A stretch of DNA of 64,000 bases from Chryseobacterium camelliae (GTDB lineage Bacteria > Bacteroidota > Bacteroidia > Flavobacteriales > Weeksellaceae): the NCBI RefSeq assembly GCF_002770595.1, contig NZ_CP022986.1, positions 3,162,001-3,226,000 of the forward strand, in the 5' to 3' direction. Below the pieces are notes generated by a model that was not told the DNA's origin, made no database searches, and was given only the letters and a program-made list of their open reading frames with translations. This document shows, one piece after another, positions 27,478-37,106 of the stretch; the first letter of the stretch is position 1; each line of letters starts with the position of its first letter. The position numbers were made by a program, and so were the translations under genes.

Positions 27478-28076
27478 AAATAACATTTCTGGATGCACTC
27501 TATTACGTAATCATAGGGCTCAATTTTATAGTTTCCATAGCCATGAGACGACTGTGGAAACATTTTTATTTTATTTACTTTTTCGTAACCATAGGATGCG
27601 AAATACTCATTCTTAAAATGCCACATCGCCAGGACATTAATAATTTCCTGGATGTATTCTGCATCATATTTTTCTCTTTTTATTTTCATTTTTTCATTAA
27701 GAATAAGATATGGCTTGTGAGCATTTCCATACTGGCATTTATACTCTCACAATATTTCTTATTGATGAGCGATACCGTATATTCAATTAATACAGGAATT
27801 GTGTACTGCTGTTTTTTAATTTTAATCTCACTGACATGGTTCTATGAAAAGATCAGTTATCAGAGTGATGACATGCCTATTCTTCAGAGTCAGCTTTTTT
27901 GGATCAGCTCGTCTTTGCTGCTTTGGGCAGTATTTTATTTGTTTCGAATGGCGCCTATGTATTACTTACAGACAAGAGATGAAAATTTCCTGTATTTCTT
28001 AAAATATACATTTCAGGTAGCTACCAACGGGTCATATCTGTTGTTTTTAAAAGGATTATTAACTGAAAAAATATGA
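27471..28076 (+). CDS. Seven-helix integral membrane protein of unknown function
   Basis: 201 residues from the ATG at 27471, which overlaps the previous stop. About seven hydrophobic helices can be counted along its whole length, for example FLDALYYVIIGLNFIVSIAM, IWLVSISILAFILSQYFLL and FWISSSLLLWAVFYLF. There is almost no soluble domain. Its stop overlaps the histidine kinase start (ATGA). It may be the membrane sensor for the kinase, supplied as a separate polypeptide (inference from coupling and topology). Confidence 0.7.
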   Translation: MLEITFLDALYYVIIGLNFIVSIAMRRLWKHFYFIYFFVTIGCEILILKMPHRQDINNFLDVFCIIFFSFYFHFFIKNKIWLVSISILAFILSQYFLLMSDTVYSINTGIVYCCFLILISLTWFYEKISYQSDDMPILQSQLFWISSSLLLWAVFYLFRMAPMYYLQTRDENFLYFLKYTFQVATNGSYLLFLKGLLTEKI

Positions 28077-28858
28077 AAACTCTGCCGGATGAAATAAAAT
28101 TAGCTTATATAATAGCGTTGTTACTCATGGTTCTTTTTACCTGTTTTGTCATCTTTATTGTTTACATGTATAACAGAAAGCAGCTTCTGTACCTTAAAGA
28201 AAACCAACTCAAAGAATCTGTCCACCAGAACCAGCTCCTTCAAAAAGAACTCGAAAAACAGAGGCTCGTTGAGGAAGAACGCGAACGGATTTCCCATGAT
28301 ATGCATGATGACCTGGGAGCCGGAATTTCTGCCCTAAAACTGCAGGCAGAGTTCCTGAAGCTCAAAATAAAGGATCCTGAATTGCAGGATGATCTTAATG
28401 AATTGCTGAAAACCTCCGGAGAGATGAGCATTTCCATGCGCGAAATGCTCTGGAGCCTGAATGCGCAGCATGATACGCTGGGAGGGTTCACTGAATATGC
28501 AAAACTCTATGCCCAGAATTTCCTGAAAAGGACACCTATTCTCCTTGATATCAAAACTAAAGATATCGTTAAGGAAACTGTTATCACAACCGAGCAAAGG
28601 CGGAATCTGTTTTTATGCCTCAAGGAAGCGCTGAATAATGCGTATAAGCACAGCCGGGCAGACCGCTTACACCTTTCTTTCAGCCAGGATGAACAGGAAT
28701 TCACCATGGAAGTTTCAGATAATGGTATTGGCATTGCCAGCCTTAGCAGTGAAGGCAACGGGCTAAGCAATATGAAACGAAGAATGCAGGACCAGAACGG
28801 TCATTTTGAAATTACCGCCGGAAACGGTACCCGTCTGCTTTTCAGAATCGGATTATAA
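28073..28858 (+). CDS. Sensor histidine kinase, HisKA_3/NarX type
   Basis: 261 residues. One N-terminal membrane helix (about 11-33), a short coiled coil (about 40-70), then the dimerisation domain with RISHDMHDDLGAGISALKLQ, the expected phospho-His being H78 of MHDD. The HATPase domain has N-box ALNNAYKHSRA and G-box DNGIGI...GNGLSNMKRRM. There is no periplasmic or PAS sensor domain, so the input must come from the helix or from a partner, most simply the 7-TM protein encoded upstream. It pairs with the NarL-type regulator at 26080. Confidence 0.9.
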   Translation: MKTLPDEIKLAYIIALLLMVLFTCFVIFIVYMYNRKQLLYLKENQLKESVHQNQLLQKELEKQRLVEEERERISHDMHDDLGAGISALKLQAEFLKLKIKDPELQDDLNELLKTSGEMSISMREMLWSLNAQHDTLGGFTEYAKLYAQNFLKRTPILLDIKTKDIVKETVITTEQRRNLFLCLKEALNNAYKHSRADRLHLSFSQDEQEFTMEVSDNGIGIASLSSEGNGLSNMKRRMQDQNGHFEITAGNGTRLLFRIGL

Positions 28859-28875
28859 ATTTCAATGGTTTATAT

Positions 28876-28912
28876 AAGACAGCAACATTTGTTATGATGC
28901 TGTCTTTTTTAT
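28876..28912 (+). terminator. Terminator of the two-component operon
   Basis: AAGACAGCA (28876-28884) pairs with TGCTGTCTT (28898-28906) and is followed by a T run. It lies 18 bases after the kinase stop. Confidence 0.85.
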
Positions 28913-28995
28913 GGATAAAATCACCCTTTCGGGTACTTGACGGCTGTATATGGTAATCGGAACTTTGAAGGTGTAAACATTTTAAATCCATTACC

Positions 28996-29319
28996 ATGAA
29001 AACAACCATTGACAACACCTTTGATGATTTTAAAACAGCTTTGAACAACAATCCGAAACTTCAGGAAGAGTTTAAAGAAGATCCTGTAAGAGCGGCGGAA
29101 AGAATGGTCACTACCAATCCTAAAGACACAGATTCCTGGATTTACAGGATTATTGTGCTGGCTCTGGGACTGTCTGTGATTTCTATCATTGCCGGCCTTA
29201 TTGTTATCTCCGTTAATAAGATCCCGCTTGAAGAGCAGCTGGTGACAATTTTTACCGCGATTGCCTCCGGTTCCATCGGTGCTCTGGCAGGATTGCTTGC
29301 ACCATCCCCTAGAAAATAA
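28996..29319 (+). CDS. Small two-helix membrane protein of unknown function
   Basis: 107 residues. An amphipathic charged N-terminus (FDDFKTALNNNPKLQEEFKE) is followed by two hydrophobic helices at about 49-71 and 82-100 and a short basic tail. It lies 23 bases before a broken lipoprotein gene and probably shares its transcript. A GAACTTTG box lies upstream near 28963. No family recognised. Confidence 0.65.
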   Translation: MKTTIDNTFDDFKTALNNNPKLQEEFKEDPVRAAERMVTTNPKDTDSWIYRIIVLALGLSVISIIAGLIVISVNKIPLEEQLVTIFTAIASGSIGALAGLLAPSPRK

Positions 29320-29342
29320 TAATCCATTTAATAAAAAACAAT

Positions 29343-29936
29343 ATGAAAACACTATGATTATTAGTTGTTGCAGGACTCTTGACATCATCCTGCAATACAA
29401 CACATAAGGCAACTTTAATGGAACTTAAAAATAAAAATTCCAATTACCAGATTTCTTATGATGCAATGAGAAGAGGCGCTGTCCTGAATATTGACAGTAA
29501 CGGCAGCATCAATAAAATCCTTTCAGAAGTACAGCCGGATGCGGCCATAGCAACTACTACGGAACTTACCAGCAAACTGGCAGCACAGATACCCTCCGGG
29601 CAGAATGTTTCATTGGAGCAGATTACCAGAATTACTGAAACATTATCCAAACTGGGAGAAAGAACGGCACCCGTCAATATGCTTCGTGATGCCTTATACA
29701 GGCTTGAAGAACACTGCATAAACTTTAAAGAGCAGTGTCAGGGAGATTCCTACTGGACAAGCTTTAATGCTGTAGTGTCAGCAATTACCAATTTGCAGAA
29801 AGAGGTTTCGCAGACCGTAGAAGCAGAGGCTGAAAAGGCAAAAGCGGAAGCCGGCAAACTGGAACAGGAAACAAAAAAAATAAAGGAATACAAAACACTT
29901 ACCCCGGAAGATAAAGCCCAATACAATCTCTACTGA
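29343..29936 (+). pseudogene. Lipoprotein gene with an in-frame stop in its signal peptide
   Basis: The ATG at 29343 begins MKTL and is followed by TGA at 29355-29357. The same frame then continues LLVVAGLLTSSC, the rest of a lipoprotein signal with a Cys lipobox, and about 180 more codons without another stop. A single changed codon therefore splits the signal peptide. The body contains ELTSKLAAQIPSGQNVSLEQ and a C-terminal coiled coil rich in Ala, Glu and Lys. If an internal ATG at 29418 is used, a 172-residue cytoplasmic protein would result. A sequencing error cannot be excluded. Confidence 0.7.
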
Positions 29937-30041
29937 TTTCAAATAAGATACTAATATACAGATTTCTAAAATTAACTAAAATTTAACTTACACCTATTCT
30001 ATAAATAAGCCCTGAAATAACACGAAAATTTAAAAATTCAC

Positions 30042-31364
<1,323 letters not shown>

Positions 31365-31377
31365 TTGATAATATAAA

Positions 31378-31416
31378 TAACGGCAAGCGATGTTTTTTGT
31401 TTGCCGTATTTTATTT
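31378..31416 (+). terminator. Terminator after eno
   Basis: CGGCAA (31381-31386) pairs with TTGCCG (31401-31406) around a 14-base T-rich loop and is followed by TATTTTATTT. The stem is short but well placed. Confidence 0.65.
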
Positions 31417-31447
31417 AAAGTAGTATATTTAGAAAAAAAATAAATAA

Positions 31448-32734
31448 ATGTCAGACAACAAAGTAATATTGAATTACGGCGGTAATTCGTATGAATATCC
31501 CATCGTGGATAGTACTATCGGGGACAGAGGAATTGATATTTCAAAATTAAGAGACCAGACCGGTCTTATCACACTGGATTTAGGGTATAAAAATACCGGG
31601 GCCACCATCAGCGAAATCACTTATCTGGACGGAGACCAGGGAGAACTTTTCTACAGAGGGTATCCTATCGAACAGATTGCTGAAAAATCCAATTTTACCG
31701 AGGTAATGTATCTTTTACTGCAGGGAGAATTGCCTAATAAAGATCAGTACGCTGCTTTTGAGAATAATATTAAACAATATAACTTCATCGCAGAGGAGAT
31801 GAAAAAAATCATCGATGCTTTCCCTCGCTCTGCGCATCCTATGGGAGTTCTTTCTTCCATGACTTCTGCACTGACGGCTTTTAATCCTAAAGCGGTAAAT
31901 GTGAACTCCAAAGAAGAAATGGATCATGCGGCCGAGCTGCTGATTGCCAAATTCTCTCACCTTTGTGCATGGACGTACAGAAAAACCCAGGGATTGCCGC
32001 TTAATCACGGAGACAACAGCCTGAACTATGTGGAAAACTTCTACAAAATGGCTTTCAGACTTCCTAACCAGGAGTTTGAAATGAATCCGGTAGTGGTAGA
32101 CGCATTGGATAAATTACTGATCCTTCATGCGGATCACGAACAGAACTGTTCTACTTCAACAGTAAGAATGGTAGGTTCTGCCCATACCGGTCTATTCGCT
32201 TCTATCGCTTCAGGGGTTTCTGCACTTTGGGGACCACTTCACGGTGGTGCAAACCAGGCGGTAATCGAAATGCTTGAGCTGATTGAGAAAGACGGTGGAG
32301 ATGTTAACAAGTGGGTTGCTAAAGCAAAAGATAAAAATGACAGCTTCCGTTTGATGGGCTTTGGTCACAGAGTATACAAGAACTTCGATCCTAGAGCAAA
32401 AATCATCAAGAAAGCAGCAGACGACATCCTGAATGCACTGGGAATCCAGGACAAAGCTCTGGATATTGCCATGCAGTTAGAAAAAGTAGCGCTTGAAGAT
32501 GAATACTTCGTTGAAAGAAAACTGTACCCGAACGTAGACTTCTATTCAGGAATCATTTACCGTGCATTAGGAATCCCTACTGAAATGTTCACCGTAATGT
32601 TTGCATTAGGAAGATTACCGGGATGGATTGCCCAATGGAAAGAAATGAGGCTGAAAGGAGATCCTATCGGAAGACCGAGACAGGTATACCAGGGGGCTCA
32701 GAAAAGAGATTATATTGATATTACCAACAGATAA
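31448..32734 (+). CDS. gltA: Citrate synthase
   Basis: 428 residues, the length of type II hexameric, NADH-sensitive citrate synthases of Gram-negative bacteria. Catalytic residues are in LHADHEQNCSTSTVRMVGS, GPLHGGANQAV (H) and GFGHRVYKNFDPRA (H), with a D in the later DFYSGI block. It condenses acetyl-CoA with oxaloacetate at entry to the TCA cycle. It is terminated by a strong hairpin. Confidence 0.97.
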   Translation: MSDNKVILNYGGNSYEYPIVDSTIGDRGIDISKLRDQTGLITLDLGYKNTGATISEITYLDGDQGELFYRGYPIEQIAEKSNFTEVMYLLLQGELPNKDQYAAFENNIKQYNFIAEEMKKIIDAFPRSAHPMGVLSSMTSALTAFNPKAVNVNSKEEMDHAAELLIAKFSHLCAWTYRKTQGLPLNHGDNSLNYVENFYKMAFRLPNQEFEMNPVVVDALDKLLILHADHEQNCSTSTVRMVGSAHTGLFASIASGVSALWGPLHGGANQAVIEMLELIEKDGGDVNKWVAKAKDKNDSFRLMGFGHRVYKNFDPRAKIIKKAADDILNALGIQDKALDIAMQLEKVALEDEYFVERKLYPNVDFYSGIIYRALGIPTEMFTVMFALGRLPGWIAQWKEMRLKGDPIGRPRQVYQGAQKRDYIDITNR

Positions 32735-32750
32735 TATCCTTATCATATAC

Positions 32751-32786
32751 AAGAAGGCTGCCCAACGGGCAGCCTTCTTCTTTTAT
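32751..32786. terminator. Bidirectional terminator after gltA
   Basis: AAGAAGGCTGCCC pairs perfectly with GGGCAGCCTTCTT (32751-32763 and 32767-32779) around a 3-base loop, followed by a T-rich run. It also ends the minus-strand peptide gene that stops at 32800. Confidence 0.88.
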
Positions 32787-32799
32787 TGAAAAATTTTAT

Positions 32800-32967
32800 T
32801 TACGGACACTGGCATCTGGTACAAGTCCAGACTGTACATTGTCCTGTTGTGTCATCATACTCACAGCAGCGTCTTCCCGGTGCTGGTACTGCACCCCCTA
32901 AAATGGATTTTTGATGGGTTCTGTCTAATTTCTGTGCATTCTTCAGCACTTTTTTTTTTCTGTTCAT
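32800..32967 (-). CDS. Cys-rich double-glycine leader peptide (bacteriocin-like)
   Basis: 55 residues from the ATG at 32967. The leader MNRKKKVLKNAQKLDRTHQK runs into SILGG, a double-glycine processing site of the type cut by C39 peptidase ABC transporters. The predicted 30-residue core, from AVPAPGRRCCEY to the C-terminal TCTRCQCP, holds six cysteines. Flavobacterial genomes carry many such small genes, usually labelled bacteriocin-like or natural-product precursors. No maturase or transporter is adjacent. A poly-A run of ten at codons 3-6 makes the frame sensitive to slippage or sequencing error. Confidence 0.75.
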   Translation of the reverse strand: MNRKKKVLKNAQKLDRTHQKSILGGAVPAPGRRCCEYDDTTGQCTVWTCTRCQCP

Positions 32968-33204
32968 AGTTTTTGGTTTTGATGTTGATAAAAAATAGTC
33001 CGCTCTGAACTATATCCCTAAAATATGAAAATAATCAATATGAAATTTTTTTTATTTTATGCGATGCGGAATATTATTAAAAATATCTGAAAACTTGAGA
33101 TCTAAAAGGATAAAACAACCGTTATTGAAAAATTATCCGAAGTAAAAACTGCATAGCTTTATTTTACAGGATAATTAATTGAAATGCCGGGAAAACACAA
33201 AAGT
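32968..33204. other. Intergenic stretch between the leader peptide and the DDAH-like gene
   Basis: About 240 AT-rich bases. On the minus strand a TATTTTAG box near 33014-33021 could be the -7 element of the leader-peptide gene. Nothing else was seen. Confidence 0.35.
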
Positions 33205-33234
33205 TTTGTGGGTTCAGCCCTTTACTTATATTTG
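33205..33234 (+). promoter_or_regulatory. Promoter of the DDAH-like gene
   Basis: TTTG at 33205-33208, an 18-base spacer and TATATTTG at 33227-33234. The predicted transcript start near 33241 lies after the in-frame upstream start at 33179 and fixes translation at the ATG at 33254. Confidence 0.8.
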
Positions 33235-33253
33235 TATTTTCCATAAAATTCCT

Positions 33254-34168
33254 ATGAAACTAAATATAAAAAATGAAACGGGAAGGCTGAAATCAGTGGT
33301 TTTAGGCCAGCCCAATTCAATGGGACCAGTCCCTGTCCTGGATGAAAGTTATGATGCCAAGTCATATCACTCCATTCAAAATAACATTTATCCGAAAGAG
33401 CAGGATATCATCAGTGAAATGAACGCCTTTGAGGCTGTCCTTAAAAAATATGATGTAGAGGTGCTCCGTCCGAGCATTATCGAAAACTATAATCAGGTAT
33501 TTGCAAGGGATGTAGCCTTTGTGATCGATGACAAGATGATCATTTCCAATGTGATTGCAGACCGGGCAGATGAGCAGGACGCTTACCAGAAGGTGTTTGA
33601 AAAAGTGGCATGGAGAAAAATCATCAACCTCCCGGAAACTGCGCATATTGAAGGCGGAGATGTTATTGTTTGGGATGACTTCCTCTTTATCGGCACCTGC
33701 TTCAGTGAAGATTACCGGAGCTACAAAACGGCAAGGACGAACGAATATGCCATCGAAATCCTCAAAGAATATTTTCCCAAGAAAAGGATCATTGACCTTG
33801 AACTGAAAAAGAATGACAAGATTCCTTATGAGGGCATCTTACATTTAGACTGCACATTTAATCCGGTAGGAGAGGATAAATGCATCATTTACAAGAACGG
33901 ATTCGTAGATGAAAGCGACTACCGCCTGATCATTGATATCTTCGGTGAAGAAAACTGTTTCCACATCAATGATGAAGAGATGTTTGAAATGTTCCCGAAC
34001 ATTTTTTCCATTGCTCCTGACGTGGTAGTCTCTGACCAGTCTTTCACCCGCATGAACAACTACCTCAGAAACGAATGGGGAATGACTGTAGAAGAAATTC
34101 CTTACCGTGAGATCTCAAAAATGGGAGGCCTGCTGAGGTGTTCTACGATGCCGTTAGTGAGAGAGTAA
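33254..34168 (+). CDS. Arginine deiminase/DDAH-superfamily hydrolase
   Basis: 304 residues. Guanidino-modifying enzyme signatures are in order: ARD (84-86), HIEGGDVIV with E133 and D136, catalytic H197 in ILHLDCTFNPV and the nucleophile C296 in GGLLRCSTMP. Length and motifs fit dimethylarginine dimethylaminohydrolase or an amidinotransferase-related hydrolase more than full-length arginine deiminase (about 410). The substrate cannot be fixed from sequence. A related enzyme, CtlX-like, follows 57 bases later. Confidence 0.8.
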   Translation: MKLNIKNETGRLKSVVLGQPNSMGPVPVLDESYDAKSYHSIQNNIYPKEQDIISEMNAFEAVLKKYDVEVLRPSIIENYNQVFARDVAFVIDDKMIISNVIADRADEQDAYQKVFEKVAWRKIINLPETAHIEGGDVIVWDDFLFIGTCFSEDYRSYKTARTNEYAIEILKEYFPKKRIIDLELKKNDKIPYEGILHLDCTFNPVGEDKCIIYKNGFVDESDYRLIIDIFGEENCFHINDEEMFEMFPNIFSIAPDVVVSDQSFTRMNNYLRNEWGMTVEEIPYREISKMGGLLRCSTMPLVRE

Positions 34169-34180
34169 AAATGCAGAAGA

Positions 34181-34219
34181 GTTAATCTCTTAATCTTTTA
34201 ATCTTTAAATTTTTAAATC
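34181..34219. repeat. AT-rich TTAATCTTT repeat upstream of the CtlX gene
   Basis: Repeated TTAATCT units ending in TTTTAATCTTTAAATTTTTAA. The 15-base word TTTTAATCTTTAAAT is shared exactly with the repeat before rplO. It leaves almost no room for a separate promoter, so the CtlX gene may be read from the upstream promoter. Confidence 0.7.
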
Positions 34220-34225
34220 AAAAAA

Positions 34226-35149
34226 ATGCAGACAACAGATACAGTACTCATGATAGAACCGATTGCTTTCGGTTTTAATGCAGAAACGGCAGAAAACAAC
34301 TATTTCCAGATCGAGCAGAAAGAACTGGATATCCAGGAAAAGGCATTGGCAGAATTCAAAACTTTTGCCGAAAAGCTCAGAAGCAAAGGAATCAATGTGA
34401 TTGCCATAAAAGATACGGCAGAGCCCCATACGCCGGATTCTATTTTCCCGAATAACTGGGTGAGCTTCCACCGGGACGGAAAAGTGGTCCTGTATCCGAT
34501 GTTCGCCACCAACAGGAGAGTGGAAAGACGGGAAGATATTATTGAAAGCATCAAAAACCAGGGATTTGAGGTGACTGAGATCGATGACTGGTCATTCCCG
34601 GAAATTCAGGGGCATTATCTGGAAGGAACAGGAAGTATGATTTTTGATCACGACCATAAAATTGCCTACGGTTCGGTTTCCCTGAGGCTGGATGAAAACC
34701 TGTTCCGGGAATTCTGTGAAAAATATGGCTTTACTCCGGTTGTATTCCATTCTTATCAGACGGTAGGTTCAGAGCGTTTTCCGATTTATCATACCAATGT
34801 GATGATGTGTGTAGCAGACCGTTTTGTAGTGATCTGCCTGGATTGTATCGATGATGAACTGGAAAGAGCTAAGGTAATAGAAACCATCAAGAATTCAGGG
34901 AAAGAAATCATTGAAATCTCGGAAGAACAGATGCACCGGTTTGCCGGAAATATGCTTCAGGTACAGAATAAGGATGGTGAAAAATTCCTGATTATGAGCG
35001 AAACGGCGTATCGGTCATTAAACAGCGACCAGGTTTCAGCGATCGAAAAATACTGTGAAATCATTTATTCGGATCTGAATACCATCGAAGTGAATGGCGG
35101 AGGCAGTGCACGATGTATGCTGGCTGAGGTTTTCCTGCCGAAAAAATAA
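34226..35149 (+). CDS. ctlX: CtlX-like citrulline/arginine-type hydrolase
   Basis: 307 residues of the guanidino-modifying superfamily: PDSIFPNNWVSFH near 71-83, GHYLEGTGSMIFD near 125, HTNVMMCVAD near 185 and the nucleophile C297 in GGGSARCMLAEVF. These features match the family named CtlX after the Francisella citrulline ureidase, but the substrate here is inferred from family only. Adjacent to the DDAH-like gene, so the two may act on related guanidino or ureido compounds. Confidence 0.75.
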   Translation: MQTTDTVLMIEPIAFGFNAETAENNYFQIEQKELDIQEKALAEFKTFAEKLRSKGINVIAIKDTAEPHTPDSIFPNNWVSFHRDGKVVLYPMFATNRRVERREDIIESIKNQGFEVTEIDDWSFPEIQGHYLEGTGSMIFDHDHKIAYGSVSLRLDENLFREFCEKYGFTPVVFHSYQTVGSERFPIYHTNVMMCVADRFVVICLDCIDDELERAKVIETIKNSGKEIIEISEEQMHRFAGNMLQVQNKDGEKFLIMSETAYRSLNSDQVSAIEKYCEIIYSDLNTIEVNGGGSARCMLAEVFLPKK

Positions 35150-35166
35150 TACAATCAAAATAATTT

Positions 35167-35202
35167 AAATGTTCTGAATACCCTGTATTCAGAACATTTT
35201 TC
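35167..35202 (+). terminator. Terminator after ctlX
   Basis: AAATGTTCTGAATA pairs with TATTCAGAACATTT around CCCTG, followed by a T run. Fourteen perfect pairs. Confidence 0.9.
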
Positions 35203-35238
35203 ATAATCACAGGCCAGGAACGGCTTAAAAAATTACAC

Positions 35239-35246
35239 TAACTTTG
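35239..35246 (+). promoter_or_regulatory. Putative -7 box of the GH43 gene
   Basis: TAACTTTG, an exact TAnnTTTG match 20 bases before the ATG at 35267. No TTG at the standard -33 spacing. Confidence 0.45.
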
Positions 35247-35266
35247 TAAGAATGTAAAATGTTGTT

Positions 35267-37024
35267 ATGATAAGAAAGCTATTGGTAAGCCTGGGTATCT
35301 GCATCTGTTTTTTCTCACAGGCCCAGCAAAAAACATTCTGTAACCCCATCAACATCGATTACGGATATACCCCGTTTGAAGTGTTCTCAAAACAGGGGAA
35401 ACACAGGGCTACAGCCGATCCGGTCATCGTTAATTTTAAAAACAAACTCTTCCTGTTTTCTACCAATCAGGAGGGATACTGGTACAGTGACGATATGCTC
35501 GACTGGAAATTCGTAAAAAGGAAATTCCTGAGGGACAATAAATACATTCATGACCTGAATGCACCTGCCGTCTGGAAAATGAAGGATACTTTGTATGTCT
35601 TCGGATCCACCTGGGAACAGGATTTCCCGATCTGGAAGAGTACAAACCCTACCAAAGACGACTGGAAAATAGCGGTAGATACGCTTAAAGTTGGCGCCTG
35701 GGATCCTGCTTTTCATTATGATGAAGATAAGAATAAATTATACCTCTACTGGGGATCCAGCAACGAATGGCCATTGCTGGGAACGGAAGTGAAAGTAAAA
35801 ACCCTTCAGTCTGAAGGGTTTGTAAAGCCGATTGTGCGATTAAAGCCTGAAGATCATGGCTGGGAACGTTTCGGGGAGTATAATGACAATGTTTTCCTGC
35901 AGCCTTTTGTGGAAGGAGCGTGGATGACCAAGCACAACGGCAAATACTATATGCAGTATGGTGCGCCGGCTACTGAGTTCAGCGGGTATTCGGATGGAGT
36001 CTATGTCAGCAAGAATCCTCTGGAAGGATTTGAATACCAGCAGCACAATCCGTTTTCCTATAAGCCCGGAGGTTTTGCACGCGGGGCAGGGCACGGAGCC
36101 ACTTTTGAAGACAACTATAAAAACTGGTGGCATATCTCCACCATATTTATTTCCACCAAAAACAATTTCGAGAGAAGATTAGGCATCTGGCCGGCGGGAT
36201 TCGATCAAGATGATGTGATGTACTGCAATACAGCGTATGGGGATTATCCTACTTTCCTGCCTCAATACGCCCAGAGAAAAGATTTTTCCAAAGGATTGTT
36301 TGCAGGATGGATGCTCCTGAACTACAATAAGCCGGTGCAGGTATCATCAACGTTGGGCGGATATCAGCCTAATTATGCTGTGGATGAAGATATAAAAACT
36401 TACTGGAGCGCCAAAAGCGGTAACCCAGGAGAATGGTTCCAGACCGATCTGGGTGAAGTATGCACCATCAATGCGATCCAGATCAATTATGCAGACCAGG
36501 ACGCAGAATTTATGGGTAAGACACTCGGAAAAATGCATCAGTATAAAATCTACGGATCCAGCGATGGTAAGAAATGGCACGTTATCGTGGATAAAAGCAA
36601 AAATACCAAAGATGTCCCTCACGATTATGTAGAGCTTGAAAAGCCTGCACAGGCACGGTTCCTGAAAATGGAAAACCTGAAAATGCCTACCGGGAAATTT
36701 GCCTTAAGCGGATTCAGGGTCTTCGGAAAAGGCCCGGGCGCTGTTCCTGCCAAAGTACAGAATTTCGTCCCACTCAGGGCCGACCCTAAGAAATACGGGG
36801 AAAGAAGAAGCATCTGGATGAAATGGCAGCAAAATCCTGATGCAGACGGTTACGTTATCTACTGGGGCAAATCCCCGGATAAAATGTACGGCAGCATCAT
36901 GGGATACGGAAAGAACGAATATTTCTTTACCGGAGCCGACCGTACCGATGCCTATTATTTCCAGATTGAAGCATTTAACGCTAATGGGATTTCGGAGCGG
37001 ACAGAGATCGTGAAATCGGAGTAA
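35267..37024 (+). CDS. Exported GH43-like glycosidase with discoidin-like and FnIII-like domains
   Basis: 585 residues. Signal peptide ends near AQAQQ (20). The five-blade propeller (about 45-345) carries the GH43 acidic triad candidates: D51 in ATADPVIV, D146 in GAWDPAFH and E216 in PFVEGAWMTK. A F5/8-type C (discoidin-like) region covers about 360-480, with NYAVDEDIKTYWSAKSG and ARFLKMENLKMPTG. A fibronectin III-like end follows (about 490-580). GH43 enzymes cleave arabinan, xylan or galactan side chains; the exact substrate is unknown. No SusCD pair is adjacent, so it is not a standard polysaccharide utilisation locus. Confidence 0.82.
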   Translation: MIRKLLVSLGICICFFSQAQQKTFCNPINIDYGYTPFEVFSKQGKHRATADPVIVNFKNKLFLFSTNQEGYWYSDDMLDWKFVKRKFLRDNKYIHDLNAPAVWKMKDTLYVFGSTWEQDFPIWKSTNPTKDDWKIAVDTLKVGAWDPAFHYDEDKNKLYLYWGSSNEWPLLGTEVKVKTLQSEGFVKPIVRLKPEDHGWERFGEYNDNVFLQPFVEGAWMTKHNGKYYMQYGAPATEFSGYSDGVYVSKNPLEGFEYQQHNPFSYKPGGFARGAGHGATFEDNYKNWWHISTIFISTKNNFERRLGIWPAGFDQDDVMYCNTAYGDYPTFLPQYAQRKDFSKGLFAGWMLLNYNKPVQVSSTLGGYQPNYAVDEDIKTYWSAKSGNPGEWFQTDLGEVCTINAIQINYADQDAEFMGKTLGKMHQYKIYGSSDGKKWHVIVDKSKNTKDVPHDYVELEKPAQARFLKMENLKMPTGKFALSGFRVFGKGPGAVPAKVQNFVPLRADPKKYGERRSIWMKWQQNPDADGYVIYWGKSPDKMYGSIMGYGKNEYFFTGADRTDAYYFQIEAFNANGISERTEIVKSE

Positions 37025-37055
37025 CATAATAATTAACTGAAAATAGGATCATATA

Positions 37056-37086
37056 AAAACCATCGTTCACAGCGATGGTTTTGTCT
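37056..37086. terminator. Bidirectional terminator between GH43 and esterase genes
   Basis: AAAACCATCG pairs with CGATGGTTTT around a 7-base loop with T-rich flanks on both strands, placed between two convergent genes. Confidence 0.88.
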
Positions 37087-37106
37087 TTTAAAGTTTTGGA
37101 CCTACA

